Source: Micromonospora_I sp040659735
GTDB lineage: Bacteria; Actinomycetota; Actinomycetes; Mycobacteriales; Micromonosporaceae
DNA: 64,000 nt
Direction: 5' to 3'
Assembly: GCF_040659735.1 (NCBI RefSeq)
Contig: NZ_JBFANZ010000025.1
Coordinates: 1 to 64,000, forward strand
Shown: piece after piece, positions 51,673-60,805 of the stretch
How positions within the stretch are numbered: position 1 is the stretch's first letter
Layout of the letters: every line of letters begins with the position of its first letter
Program-made: the position numbers and the translations under genes
The notes under the pieces: model-generated
What the model was told of the DNA's origin: nothing
The model's input: only the letters and a program-made list of their open reading frames with translations
Databases searched by the model: none

Positions 51673-52992
51673 GTGATTACCGACACCACTCGTTACCGGA
51701 TCCGCTCCGGAGCCCCGGCGGACATCGAGGAGCTCGCGGAGATCAACGCCGCGGTGCACCTCCAGGCGATGACCGGGGGCAACCCCCATCCCGGCATCGG
51801 CGCCTGGACGCGCGATCTCTTCGACGGGCATCCCACCGTCTCCCCCGCCGACTTCCTGGTCGCCGAGGAGGTCGCCACCGGCCGGCCGGTGGCGAGTCTG
51901 GTCGCGCTCGCGCAGGAGTGGCGGCACGGCGAGGTGCGGCTCCCCGTCGTACAGGTCGAACTGGTCGGCACCCACCCCGCGCACCGCGGGCAACGCCTCA
52001 CCGACCGGCTCTTCGCCGCCCTGCACGAACGCGGCGACCGCGACGGCGTCGTGCTGCACGTGATCGAGGGCATCCCGTTCTTCTACCGCCGCTTCGACTA
52101 CGAGTACGCGCTGAGCAACGGAGCTCCGCTCGTCGTACCCGCCGGCGCGCTGCCGGCGCGGCGTCCGGAGGCCGCGCTGCGCGCCCGGCCGGCGACGCCC
52201 GCCGACGCGGATCAACTCGCCGCGGTCGACCGGGCGCTCGCCGTTCAGGGTGGTCTGCACTGCCCGAGGGACGCCGGCCGGTGGCGGTACGAGCTCGCCG
52301 GGCGGCGCCCCGACGATTTCGTGCGGCGCGAGGTGACCGCGCTGACCACCGCCGACGACGTGGTCGTCGGGTACGCCGCGCACGCCCCTCGCCCGAACGC
52401 GGCCGGCGAACTGGCGGTCTTCGCCGCGGCGTGCGCGCGGCGCGAGGACTGGCCGGCGGCCGCGCCGGTACTTCTGGCGCAGCTCGCCGAAGTCGGGCGG
52501 GAGACCGGACAGGCCGCGGATCGGCCCTTCACCGGGCTACGCCCGCTGTTCGACGCCGAACATCCGCTCAGCCGCTTCGCCGGGCCCGGCGTGCCGCGCC
52601 GCCCGTATGCCTGGTACGTGCGCACCGGCGACCCGGTCGCCCTGCTGGACCGGTGGCGGCCCGCGCTCGCGGAGCGCTGGCGCGCGGCCGGGCTGCGCTG
52701 GCCGCACGAGAGCCTGCGGATCGACACCTACGGGCGCGCGATGCAGCTCGACTTCCGTGACGGTGAGCTGGTGGCCGTCGTACCGGGTCCCCGCAGCACC
52801 GCCCCCGTCGACGATCCGGCCGTGCACGCCGCGATCCCCCTCGGCGCGCTGCTGCAACTCGTGCTCGGCTACCGCACGCTCCCGGAGGTGCTGCATGCCT
52901 GGCCGGACTGCGCGCTGCGCGACCGGACGACCGAGCTGTTCCTCGAGGCCGCGTTCCCGCGGGTCGCCCAGATGGTCTGGTCCGCGCTCTGA
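51673..52992 (+). CDS. GNAT family N-acetyltransferase, Eis-like
   Basis: The 439-residue protein has the three-part Eis architecture: an N-terminal GNAT domain (about 8-150) with the acetyl-CoA loop HPAHRGQRLTDRLF, a second GNAT-like domain (about 165-290) and a C-terminal sterol-carrier-like domain (about 305-439). Mycobacterial Eis acetylates aminoglycosides and lysines of host or bacterial proteins. The substrate here is not predictable. It starts at GTG without a Shine-Dalgarno. Confidence 0.85.
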   Translation: MITDTTRYRIRSGAPADIEELAEINAAVHLQAMTGGNPHPGIGAWTRDLFDGHPTVSPADFLVAEEVATGRPVASLVALAQEWRHGEVRLPVVQVELVGTHPAHRGQRLTDRLFAALHERGDRDGVVLHVIEGIPFFYRRFDYEYALSNGAPLVVPAGALPARRPEAALRARPATPADADQLAAVDRALAVQGGLHCPRDAGRWRYELAGRRPDDFVRREVTALTTADDVVVGYAAHAPRPNAAGELAVFAAACARREDWPAAAPVLLAQLAEVGRETGQAADRPFTGLRPLFDAEHPLSRFAGPGVPRRPYAWYVRTGDPVALLDRWRPALAERWRAAGLRWPHESLRIDTYGRAMQLDFRDGELVAVVPGPRSTAPVDDPAVHAAIPLGALLQLVLGYRTLPEVLHAWPDCALRDRTTELFLEAAFPRVAQMVWSAL

Positions 52993-53036
52993 CTTCGATG
53001 ATCGGGACGGTCGTGAGTGCTCGGTGCGCGGGCCGG

Positions 53037-53291
53037 TCAGCGGCCGGCGCGGGCACGGGTGGCACGCCACGCGCGCACCCCCAGCAGGCCGACGGCCGTG
53101 CCGATCGCCAGCGACGCGGCGATCAGCAGCGCGTGCACCCACAGAAAACCGGTCGGCGCGCCCTCGCCGACCGTCCCGGCGGACCAGGCGCGGGGATCGT
53201 TCCAGATCGCCACGGCGAACCGGGGCCAGATGACCCAGGTCCAGACGCCCACTCCGGCGAGAAAGATCGCCCATCCGCGTGACAACACCAT
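53037..53291 (-). CDS. SCO4848-like small membrane protein
   Basis: The 84-residue protein has two transmembrane helices (about 6-24 and 49-70) separated by a loop with WNDPRAW and GAPTGFLWVHALL, the pattern of the SCO4848 family of actinobacterial membrane proteins of unknown function. The ATG at 53291 lies inside a perfect inverted repeat. There is no Shine-Dalgarno; CATACT, a -10-like box, is 8 nt before the start. Confidence 0.75.
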   Translation of the reverse strand: MVLSRGWAIFLAGVGVWTWVIWPRFAVAIWNDPRAWSAGTVGEGAPTGFLWVHALLIAASLAIGTAVGLLGVRAWRATRARAGR

Positions 53292-53318
53292 GGCTGGCGA
53301 GTATGCCAGCCATGGTGT
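53285..53318. promoter_or_regulatory. Perfect inverted repeat over the start of the SCO4848-like gene
   Basis: Perfect 14-bp arms (53285-53298 and 53305-53318) with a 6-nt loop cover the start codon and a possible CATACT -10 box in the loop. It could be a repressor operator, or an RNA hairpin that hides the start codon. It is not a terminator for a preceding gene on either strand. Confidence 0.5.
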
Positions 53319-53466
53319 CTGCGGCTGCGATCAGCACATCAGCCGTGCCACACAAGGCCCGCTTTGTCCGATCTCGTGCTACCGGTGGTAGCCACCCGAT
53401 GAGGCGTCGGCTGCAATCCGGTTGCTGATCAAGTAGTGGGGAAGGCGGATCCCTAGCGTCCAACGC

Positions 53467-53868
53467 ATGACCAACCACTTCCCCTCCGCAGCCCCCACCA
53501 GGACAACCACCGACGCCGCGCGGGTGCTCGACGACGTCATGGCCCGCGTCGGCGTCGACGGCCTCACCACGGCGCTCATCCACCCCGTCCTCATGGCGCT
53601 CGTCGACCAGCACGCCGCCGAGGTCCGCGAGTCGCTCCGCTGCGCCGACCGCCCGGTCGACCACGTCGGGCTCGCCGCGTACGCGCGGTCCATCATGGCC
53701 GCGGCGGAACGGATGGGACGCCACCTCCCCGAGCCCGGCGAGGCCGACCTGTCCTGTCTCGACTGGCTGCGCGCGCCGTGGCCGCTGCTGCGCCTGGTGG
53801 GGATCTGCGCCCTCGTCGACGACACCACGCTCGGCGCCGCGCCGACCGGGCTCGGCGCCACCGCCTGA
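53467..53868 (+). CDS. Hypothetical protein, possibly DUF6401 family
   Basis: The 133-residue soluble helical protein has MALVDQHAAEVRESLR and HLPEPGEADLSCLDWLRA segments that recall DUF6401, a family annotated near natural-product genes. I am only moderately sure of the family. TAGCGT lies 7 nt before the ATG, so it is probably leaderless. It stands alone between the SCO4848-like gene and pabAB, both on the other strand. Confidence 0.6.
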   Translation: MTNHFPSAAPTRTTTDAARVLDDVMARVGVDGLTTALIHPVLMALVDQHAAEVRESLRCADRPVDHVGLAAYARSIMAAAERMGRHLPEPGEADLSCLDWLRAPWPLLRLVGICALVDDTTLGAAPTGLGATA

Positions 53869-54009
53869 TCAACCACAGTGGGCCCCACTGCGCGGCCGGA
53901 CCTGACCCCTGCTGGATCGGGACCGGGACACCGACTCGGTGGACCTGAGGTCACCGGGCGTCGGCCCCGCCGACCACGACGCAGCGCTCCCGATGAGGTA
54001 CCCCCGGAC

Positions 54010-56145
54010 TCATGCCTGCGGCCCGACCGGTTCCACGGCCGTCGCCATGACCGCGGTCATCACGGCACGGGACTTCACGACCGTCTCCGCGAACTCCTCC
54101 TCCCGGTCAGAGAGGGCCACGACGGCCCCGCCGACCCCGAAGCTGACCTGTCCGTCCGCGGCGACCAGGGTACGGATGACCATGCTGAGATCGGTCGCGC
54201 CGCTGAGCGAGAACCAGCCCAACGCACCTGAGTAGACGCCGCGCGGCCCCTCCTCCAACCGGTCGATGATCTCCATTGTGCGGACCTTCGGAGCTCCGGT
54301 CATCGAACCACCGGGAAAGGAGGCGCGGACGCACCCGACGACAGACTGGTCGGGGCGGAGCGTGCCGCGGACGGTCGAGACGAGCTGGTGCACCGGCGCG
54401 TACGTCTCGACGTCGAACAGCCGCGAAACGTGCACGGAGCCGATTTCGGAAACCATGTTGAGGTCGTTGCGGATCAGGTCGACGATCATCAGGTTCTCGG
54501 CCCGGTCCTTCTCGTTGCCGAGCAGATCACGCCGGAGCGCCTCATCCTCGACCGGCGTCGCGCCCCGCGGCCGGGTCCCCTTGATCGGCTTGGATTCGGC
54601 GACCCGGTCCACGCCGACCGAGAGGAATCGTTCGGGAGAGGCGCTGAGCACGGCCAGATCGGGGAAGCGCAGCAGCGCCGCGTACGGGACGGGGCTGATC
54701 CTGCGCAGGTGCGTGTACGTCCGCAGCGGATCGATCACGGTCCGCACGGTCACCATGTTGGTGAGGCACACCTCGTACGACTCGCCGTGGTGGATCTCCT
54801 CCAGGCACTGGTCGATGCGCTTGAGGTAGCCCTCCCGGTCGTGCCGCGGCTCCACGAGATGACCTACCGCCTCGTCGGTCATCACGGTGCCGGCGAGCAG
54901 TGCCGTCGCCGCGGCCGCGTCGTCGCCGGGCGGGGTCGCCCGGAGCCGGACCGCCGTGCGGTCGAGCCAGGCGATGGCGGCCACGTCGTCGTCGCCGGCG
55001 CTGAGCGCCAGGAGATAGCAGGTCTGCTCGACGTGGTCCAGCGCCAGCATGCGGTCGACGAAGAGCAGCGCCGCGTCGGGGGTGTCCGCCTCGTGGGCCA
55101 ACTCCCCGCCGGTCTCCGCCTTCAGTTCGTAGCCGAGGTAGCCGACGTACCCCAGGTTGAAGTCGAACGGCACACCCGGCGGTGTCGGCATCGCCCGCGC
55201 GCGTAGCTGGTCGTCGAGGTATTCGAAGAACGGCTGCACCACCCGCTCGGTGTTGCCGTCGGAGCGCCGCACGGTGACGGTGCGCTCGGCGGCGCGGTAG
55301 GTGACGTATTCGGCGAGCGGCCCCGCGCCGTGGCCCATGAAGGAGTACCGCGACAGCCCGTCGATCACGGCGCTGCTGTCCAGCCAGAAGCTGACGCCGG
55401 CATCCGCGAAGAGTTCACGGTACGCGGTCTCCGGGTCGGGCATGATCGGCAGCGCGCGCACATGCACCCGGTACCGGGTGGCGCCGGTCGCCGCCGGGCG
55501 GGCGGAGGTAGCGGCCGGGCGAGCCGGGGTGGTCGCGGCGCTGCCGGCCGCGGCGGCGCCGCCCGGGGGGCGCTGCGCCATCGCCAGGTCGCGGAAGTTC
55601 GCGAGCAGCTCGCGGCCGTACTCGCTGCTGATCGACTCGGGGTGGAACTGCACGCCCCAGATCGGTCGCGTACGGTGCCGCACGCCCATGAGGGTTCCGT
55701 CCTCGCTCCAGGCGATCGGCTCCAGTTCGTCCGGGACCGCGGTCACGGCCAACGAGTGGTAGCGAACGACCGAGAACGGCGAGGGCAACCCGGCGAAGAT
55801 GTCGACACCGGTGTGGTGCACGCCGGAGATCCGGCCGTGCACCGGCTCCGGGGCAGGCCCCACGGTCCCGCCGAGGAGGTCACAGATGCCCTGGTGGCCG
55901 AGGCAGACGCCGAGCACCGGCAGTCCGCTGTCCCGGATCGCCCGGGTGCTCACGCCGAAGTCGCGGACACGCTCGGGACGACCCGGCCCCGGAGAGATCA
56001 CGACCGCGTCGAACTCCGCGATCGGCACCTGCGCCCAGTCGGTGTCGTTGCGCAGCACGACCGGGGGCTCCCCGTTGACCTCGCCGAGGAGTTGGTAAAG
56101 GTTGTATGTGAACGAGTCGTAGTTGTCTATCAGAAGCGTTCGCAT
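54010..56145 (-). CDS. Aminodeoxychorismate synthase, fused PabA-PabB
   Basis: The 711-residue fusion has a glutamine amidotransferase domain (about 1-190) with the catalytic C81 in GVCLGHQ and the His-Glu pair in QFHPESI. An Ala/Pro/Thr linker (about 192-225) follows, then a chorismate-binding domain (about 230-700). The chorismate motif reads PIKGTRPRG; the Lys is the aminodeoxychorismate synthase residue, where anthranilate synthases have Ala. It makes the precursor of p-aminobenzoate for folate or for secondary metabolites. No other folate gene is nearby. The ATG at 56145 has GAAGAGG about 9 nt upstream. Confidence 0.9.
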   Translation of the reverse strand: MRTLLIDNYDSFTYNLYQLLGEVNGEPPVVLRNDTDWAQVPIAEFDAVVISPGPGRPERVRDFGVSTRAIRDSGLPVLGVCLGHQGICDLLGGTVGPAPEPVHGRISGVHHTGVDIFAGLPSPFSVVRYHSLAVTAVPDELEPIAWSEDGTLMGVRHRTRPIWGVQFHPESISSEYGRELLANFRDLAMAQRPPGGAAAAGSAATTPARPAATSARPAATGATRYRVHVRALPIMPDPETAYRELFADAGVSFWLDSSAVIDGLSRYSFMGHGAGPLAEYVTYRAAERTVTVRRSDGNTERVVQPFFEYLDDQLRARAMPTPPGVPFDFNLGYVGYLGYELKAETGGELAHEADTPDAALLFVDRMLALDHVEQTCYLLALSAGDDDVAAIAWLDRTAVRLRATPPGDDAAAATALLAGTVMTDEAVGHLVEPRHDREGYLKRIDQCLEEIHHGESYEVCLTNMVTVRTVIDPLRTYTHLRRISPVPYAALLRFPDLAVLSASPERFLSVGVDRVAESKPIKGTRPRGATPVEDEALRRDLLGNEKDRAENLMIVDLIRNDLNMVSEIGSVHVSRLFDVETYAPVHQLVSTVRGTLRPDQSVVGCVRASFPGGSMTGAPKVRTMEIIDRLEEGPRGVYSGALGWFSLSGATDLSMVIRTLVAADGQVSFGVGGAVVALSDREEEFAETVVKSRAVMTAVMATAVEPVGPQA

Positions 56146-56218
56146 GCCGAGCTGCCTCTTCCCCGTGGCTCGTAGCGGACGACCGCTGCCGCCCCGGACC
56201 GGACCACGCCGCTGGGGT

Positions 56219-56577
56219 GTCGCCGATTATGAGCTCATCAACCCTGCATGTCTCCTCGATGATGAGTTCGGGGAGCCGACGCGGGAAATCCTGCTCATGT
56301 CGCGCTGCTCGGCGTACCGCGCCGCACGTCGGTTGCTACCGCACGAGACGGTGGTCGAGCGGCTGGTCAACCGGCGACGCGCGCGACGGTGTGCGATGCG
56401 CGCGCGGTGGTATCTCCATCTGCCAGGCGGCACGCGGTGACGAATCGGCCACACCGACGCCGGAGGAGACGCCCGTGCCCGCGCGGAGCGAGATCAAGCC
56501 GAGCGCGAAGCGGAGCTGGATGCGCTGCAGGGCCAGCTCGACGAGCTGGCCCTGCACGGCCGAACGAGGTGCGGATC
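56219..56577 (+). pseudogene. Coding-like relic with an in-frame stop
   Basis: One plus-strand frame stays coding-like from about 56219 to 56577, interrupted by a TGA at 56438-56440. Before the stop it reads as a charged helical segment (for example EPTREILLMSRCSAYRAARR). After it lies a heptad-like stretch, EREAELDALQGQLDELAL. There is no good start codon or Shine-Dalgarno. It may be a decayed regulator, or chance. The 3' part also contains a 15-bp perfect inverted repeat (56526-56540 and 56542-56556). Confidence 0.25.
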
Positions 56578-56604
56578 GGGTGCCGGCGCAGAGCGCCGGC
56601 ACCC
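56578..56604. terminator. Terminator after the C39 peptidase gene
   Basis: Perfect 11-bp GC-rich arms (56578-56588 and 56594-56604) with a 5-nt loop lie 10 nt beyond the stop of the minus-strand peptidase gene. Confidence 0.7.
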
Positions 56605-56614
56605 GGTCGGGGGC

Positions 56615-57394
56615 TCAGGCGGAGTAGCCGTGCCCGGCCATCCAGTTGGCCATGTTGATCGTGGTCACCCAGTAGGTGCCGTCACCACCGATACCCGCGG
56701 GATCGGCGACCTTCACGGTCCGACCGTCGTCGCTGTAGCCGACGATCGTCACGTAGTGGCCACCCGGGTAGGAGCGCCAGGCGCCGTCCGTGTCCGTCGT
56801 GCTGCCGTCGATGTTGGCGACGACGGCGTACCCGTCGCTGACCGCGCGCACGACGTCCGCCTGCAGCTGATCCATCTGCGCGGGGGTCGCCGGACCGGGG
56901 ATCTCGTGCGTCTTGTAGACGTCGCTGCCGATCACGCTGTTCAGCACGCGGGTGGTGTCGTTGGCGGAGTTGGTGCCGCTGGTCGTGGTCCCCAGCTTGT
57001 TCGCCACCTCGTCCTGGCTCAGCTTGAAGCCACGTGCCGTCAGGGCGTTCCGGGTGGCGGCCGGACCGCAGTAGTAGAAGTTGGGCTGTTCCTGGAAGTC
57101 GTAGCCGAGCACCCGCTGCGACGGGGGCTTCGGCGCGGCGGGCGCCGGCGAGGCGGCCTGCGGACGGGCCGCGCGGTCGGCGCGGTCGCCGCCACGCCCG
57201 GAGTCGCCGCCCAGCGCCATGTCGACGACCGCCGTGGTCGACGCATCGTGCGCGGAGGACGAGGGGTCGGGCTCGTTCAGCAGGAGGGTGCCGGTAGCGG
57301 CGGCGGCGAGAAGGGCGGCCGACAACGCGGCGACCGGGAAAGCACGGCGGGAGATGGCGTGCCGGAACTGCTTGCGGGTACGTCGAGGGGTCAC
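56615..57394 (-). CDS. Secreted C39-like cysteine peptidase
   Basis: The 259-residue protein has a basic N-terminus, a hydrophobic signal segment (about 18-40), a Pro/Ala/Arg linker and a peptidase_C39_2 domain from about residue 95. The catalytic Cys109 is in NFYYCGPAAT, the His is in GGHYVTIVGY and the acid in KVADPAG. Such proteins are exported papain-like peptidases of unknown target. GGAG lies 6 nt before the GTG. It is monocistronic in a gene-poor region. Confidence 0.85.
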   Translation of the reverse strand: MTPRRTRKQFRHAISRRAFPVAALSAALLAAAATGTLLLNEPDPSSSAHDASTTAVVDMALGGDSGRGGDRADRAARPQAASPAPAAPKPPSQRVLGYDFQEQPNFYYCGPAATRNALTARGFKLSQDEVANKLGTTTSGTNSANDTTRVLNSVIGSDVYKTHEIPGPATPAQMDQLQADVVRAVSDGYAVVANIDGSTTDTDGAWRSYPGGHYVTIVGYSDDGRTVKVADPAGIGGDGTYWVTTINMANWMAGHGYSA

Positions 57395-58876
57395 TCAAAG
57401 CTCCATTGCTGTGCCGATTCGAAGTCGGCGTCCCAATAACGGCGAGATGTGAGCCAGAGGTCAGCGGTCGACCCCGCGTCGGTGGTGCGATCACGACGCG
57501 GAGGGCGCTCAGCCCCATCGGAAATGGGGGGCGGGTTTACTCAGCGGGATGCCGGGAAACACGCAGCCGAACGTCGAACCGTTGGCGTGGCTAGTGATCC
57601 AGCGTCACGAACCCGCTGCGGAAGAGGCGGCCCAGGAGGGAAGCGCGCTGCGGGGGGACTGGGGGGATGTGCCACGGCACATTCGACGGCGCTGCACTGT
57701 TATGTGTCTCCTTCCGATACCGCGTACCGGGTTAGCTGACGGATTCGGGCGGGAGGATCGCCCTACCACAGGCCAAAGGCCCGCGGATTCACCCCAATTG
57801 CAATGGGTCCCCGGCTCGTGCGAGCACGACTAAGCGGGCCCGATCCGGCGTCATCCTTTGATGACCAACGACCGGGTCGGACGAGCCGACATTACTGGTC
57901 CTGCCCCGACGCCGCAAAGCCCCCCATCTGCGGGTGCGATCGGTGGCACGGATATTCGGCGCAGGAATGCACGAGAAGTCGTGAACTGCGCGGTACGGAC
58001 CGAACGCCGCAGCCGGTGCGAGGGAGTCCGTGAACGACGGTCGTGGCGACACCCCGCGTCGGCAGGCATCCCACCAGGGATGATCTTCATTCATGGATGG
58101 ACGGGGACGTCGGTCTACATCGATCACAGTCGACAGGCGGCTACCTCGACCCGCGCCGGCCCGAACCGCGACGACTCACGCGTTCAGCCATGGCCCATAA
58201 TCCATTATGAAGCTGACACGTTGGCGTTCGCCAATTGCTTTTCAGCGCCGCGAAACCCATTCTTGCCGCTTGACAGAAGCCGACCGCAGCCACGAGGACC
58301 CGCGCCTTATCCGGCGTCCCTGTCCGTGAGGGCTGCTCGGTGTCGTCCGATCTGAGGACCGGCCGTGACTTCAGCGCGCAGGGACACATCGGAGGACCAG
58401 TTCGGACGCTTCTCGATATCCTCCGGGAACGGAACGCGACCGCCGACCGGATCCGATGGTGATCGAGGGAGACGCGGCCGAGGGCGTCGCGGCGCTCGAA
58501 TAGGACTATGGGCCGGAGCTGCAGGTACGGCGCAGCGGAAACCTGGTCCAGACGCTGCTGCGCCACAACCCGCGGCCGGCGGAGCAGGTCGCCGGCCGCG
58601 CTCGCCCTGACACCACCAAAAATCAAGCTCCACGGCCATGGCGTGCGGCTGATTTGCACGGTAGAAACATCTGAACCCCTTCCTACACCGCGTGATACAA
58701 GTGCGGCGGGCGAGAGAGCGCTCTCACCGCTGGTCTCCATCCACCGTCCGAAAGGGCAGGTCGATGACGGCCGTGAGTGACCCGCGCACGAGCGCCCCCG
58801 TGCGTCCGTCGAAGCACCTCCCTACAACGGTCGCTGCGTCCGGAGCACGTCCCGGCCAGCGGAGAGGACGAACCGT
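57395..58876. other. Gene-poor region with relics and a LacI-type operator
   Basis: I can support no intact gene in these 1.48 kb. Around 58060-58270 the GC content drops visibly. At 58456-58668 (plus strand) a coding-like frame is cut by a TAG at 58501-58503; its second part reads GPELQVRRSGNLVQTLLRHN and looks like a helical C-terminus. Other frames have no consistent codon structure. The right end carries the promoter and operator of the beta-helix gene. Confidence 0.4.
58714..58725. promoter_or_regulatory. LacI-family-type operator GAGAGCGCTCTC
   Basis: This perfect 12-bp palindrome has the AGCGCT core of operators bound by LacI-family sugar regulators in actinomycetes (for example the CebR type). 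It lies 151 nt before the beta-helix gene, just downstream of a possible -10 (GATACA near 58694). Binding at that place would block transcription until a sugar signal is present. Confidence 0.55.
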
Positions 58877-60751
58877 ATGACCACCCAGTCCCCTGGCGTA
58901 CGAGGGCGACTCGGCCGGGCGCTCATGCTCGGTCTGGTGCTGACGACCGCCGTCACCGCGACGGGCACGGCCGCCACCGCCGGTCCCCCGCGGCACGGCA
59001 CGCCGGAGTTCGGGCCCAACGTCACCATCTTCGACCCGAGCATGCCGGTCAGCGAGATCCAGGCGACGCTCGACGCGACGCACACCAAGCAGGTCAACAA
59101 CGAAATGGGCACCGAGCGGTACGCCTACTTGTTCAAGCCGGGCACCTACGGCACCGCGGACCAGCCGCTGCAGATCAAGGCCGGCTACTACACCGAGATC
59201 GCCGGTCTGGGCGCCTCCCCCACCGACGTCACCATCAACGGCAAGGTCGAGGTCTACAACCGCTGCCTCACCGATGGCGGCACGAGCAACTGCCTCGCGC
59301 TCGTCAACTTCTGGCGCACCCTGTCCAACCTGTCGATCAACATCAACGCCGCCGGCCAGGACGGCTGCCGATCGACGGCGAACTTCTGGGCCGTGTCCCA
59401 GGCGGTGTCGATGCGCCGCGTCGACATCACCGGCGGCGGTCTGTCGCTCATGGACTACTGCACCGCGGGCCCGCAGTACGCCAGCGGTGGCTTCATCGCC
59501 GACTCGCGGCTGCCCTCCATCACCAACGGCTCCCAGCAACAGTGGCTGACCCGCAACAGCGAGATCGACGGCTGGTCGAACGGCGTGTGGAACCAGGTCT
59601 TCGCGGGCGTCGTCGGCGCTCCCGACGACGCCGGCTTCCCGACCCCGCCGTACACGACGCTCGACACCAACCCTCTGAGCCGGGAGAAGCCGTACCTGTT
59701 CGTCGACGCGAAGGGCAGGTACAACGTCCGGGTGCCCACCGCACAGCGCAACAGCAGCGGCGTCTCCTGGGGCGACGGCCTGACGCCGGGCCGGACCATC
59801 CCCATCCACGACTTCTTCGTCGCCAAGCCGTCCGACTCGGTGCACGTCATCAACGCCCAGCTCGCGCGCGGCAAGCACCTGCTGCTCACGCCCGGCGTGT
59901 ACGACATCGCGCGCAGCATCGAGGTCCGGCGCCCCGACACGGTCGTCCTCGGCCTGGGGCACGCCACCCTTACCGCCGTGAACGGCTCCATCCCGCTGGA
60001 CGTCACCGGGGTCCCCGGCGTGGTCGTGGCCGGGGTGACGATCGACGCCGGCCTCAAGGAGTCGCCGGTCCTCCTGCGCGTGGGCAACAGGCACGGCCGC
60101 AACGTCAGCACCCCGGACAACCCGACGACCCTGTCCGATGTGTACTTCCGCGTCGGCGGCCCCCACATCGGCAAGACGAACATCGCTCTCGAGGTCAACA
60201 GCGACCACGTGCTCATCGACCACACCTGGGTCTGGCGCGGCGACCACGGCGTCGAGGGCTTCACCCGTGGCGTCAATGGCGACACCGATCGCTGGAACAC
60301 CAACACCGGTCGCTACGGCGCCGTCATCAACGGCGACCACGTGACGGCGACCGGCCTGTTCGTCGAGCACTTCCAGCGGTACAACACGGTCTGGAACGGT
60401 GAGCACGGCACGACGGTCCTGTACCAGAACGAACTGCCGTACGACCCGCCGACGCAGGCCGAGTGGATGAACGGCAAGACCAAGGGCTGGGCCGGCTACA
60501 AGGTCGACGAGCGGGTGAAGCACCACACCCTCTACGGCGGCGGCGTGTACGTCTTCAACCAGAACAACCCGTCGATCCACACGGGGAACGGCTTCGAGGT
60601 CCCCGTGACGCCGGGCGTCACGCTGCACCACATCATGACCGTGAACCTCAGCGCCGGCACGATCGACCACGTGGTCAACGGCGTGGGTGAGCCGGCCGAC
60701 ACGACCCGGGTCGGCGTGCCGGTCTACGTCGCCGAGTACCCGATCCCGTAA
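58877..60751 (+). CDS. Secreted right-handed beta-helix protein, putative carbohydrate-active enzyme
   Basis: The 624-residue protein has a Sec signal peptide (about 1-36, ending TAATA before GPPRHG) and a body of short beta-strand repeats typical of pectate-lyase-like parallel beta-helices. Two such domains, about 45-330 and 345-610, resemble the tandem layout of GH55-type glucanases. Automatic annotations of this family as adenylyl cyclase are not supported by any cyclase motif here. It probably acts on an extracellular polysaccharide, in keeping with the LacI-type operator. AGAGGAC precedes the ATG. Confidence 0.75.
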   Translation: MTTQSPGVRGRLGRALMLGLVLTTAVTATGTAATAGPPRHGTPEFGPNVTIFDPSMPVSEIQATLDATHTKQVNNEMGTERYAYLFKPGTYGTADQPLQIKAGYYTEIAGLGASPTDVTINGKVEVYNRCLTDGGTSNCLALVNFWRTLSNLSININAAGQDGCRSTANFWAVSQAVSMRRVDITGGGLSLMDYCTAGPQYASGGFIADSRLPSITNGSQQQWLTRNSEIDGWSNGVWNQVFAGVVGAPDDAGFPTPPYTTLDTNPLSREKPYLFVDAKGRYNVRVPTAQRNSSGVSWGDGLTPGRTIPIHDFFVAKPSDSVHVINAQLARGKHLLLTPGVYDIARSIEVRRPDTVVLGLGHATLTAVNGSIPLDVTGVPGVVVAGVTIDAGLKESPVLLRVGNRHGRNVSTPDNPTTLSDVYFRVGGPHIGKTNIALEVNSDHVLIDHTWVWRGDHGVEGFTRGVNGDTDRWNTNTGRYGAVINGDHVTATGLFVEHFQRYNTVWNGEHGTTVLYQNELPYDPPTQAEWMNGKTKGWAGYKVDERVKHHTLYGGGVYVFNQNNPSIHTGNGFEVPVTPGVTLHHIMTVNLSAGTIDHVVNGVGEPADTTRVGVPVYVAEYPIP

Positions 60752-60771
60752 CGCGCACCCCGCACGATCGA

Positions 60772-60805
60772 GGTGGGCCGGCGCACGCCAATGCTCCGGC
60801 CCACC
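60772..60805 (+). terminator. Hairpin after the beta-helix gene
   Basis: Perfect 10-bp GC-rich arms (60772-60781 and 60796-60805) with a 14-nt loop begin 21 nt after the stop codon. Confidence 0.55.

Noticed and set aside
54010..56145. Anthranilate synthase (TrpE-TrpG fusion)
   Set aside because: The chorismate motif has Lys (PIKGT), as in aminodeoxychorismate synthase, rather than Ala (PIAGT).
58080..58150. Plus-strand segment reading MIFIHGWTGTSVYI, like the start of an alpha/beta hydrolase
   Set aside because: The similarity is limited to a few residues; the frame downstream lacks any hydrolase motif and the region has poor codon structure.
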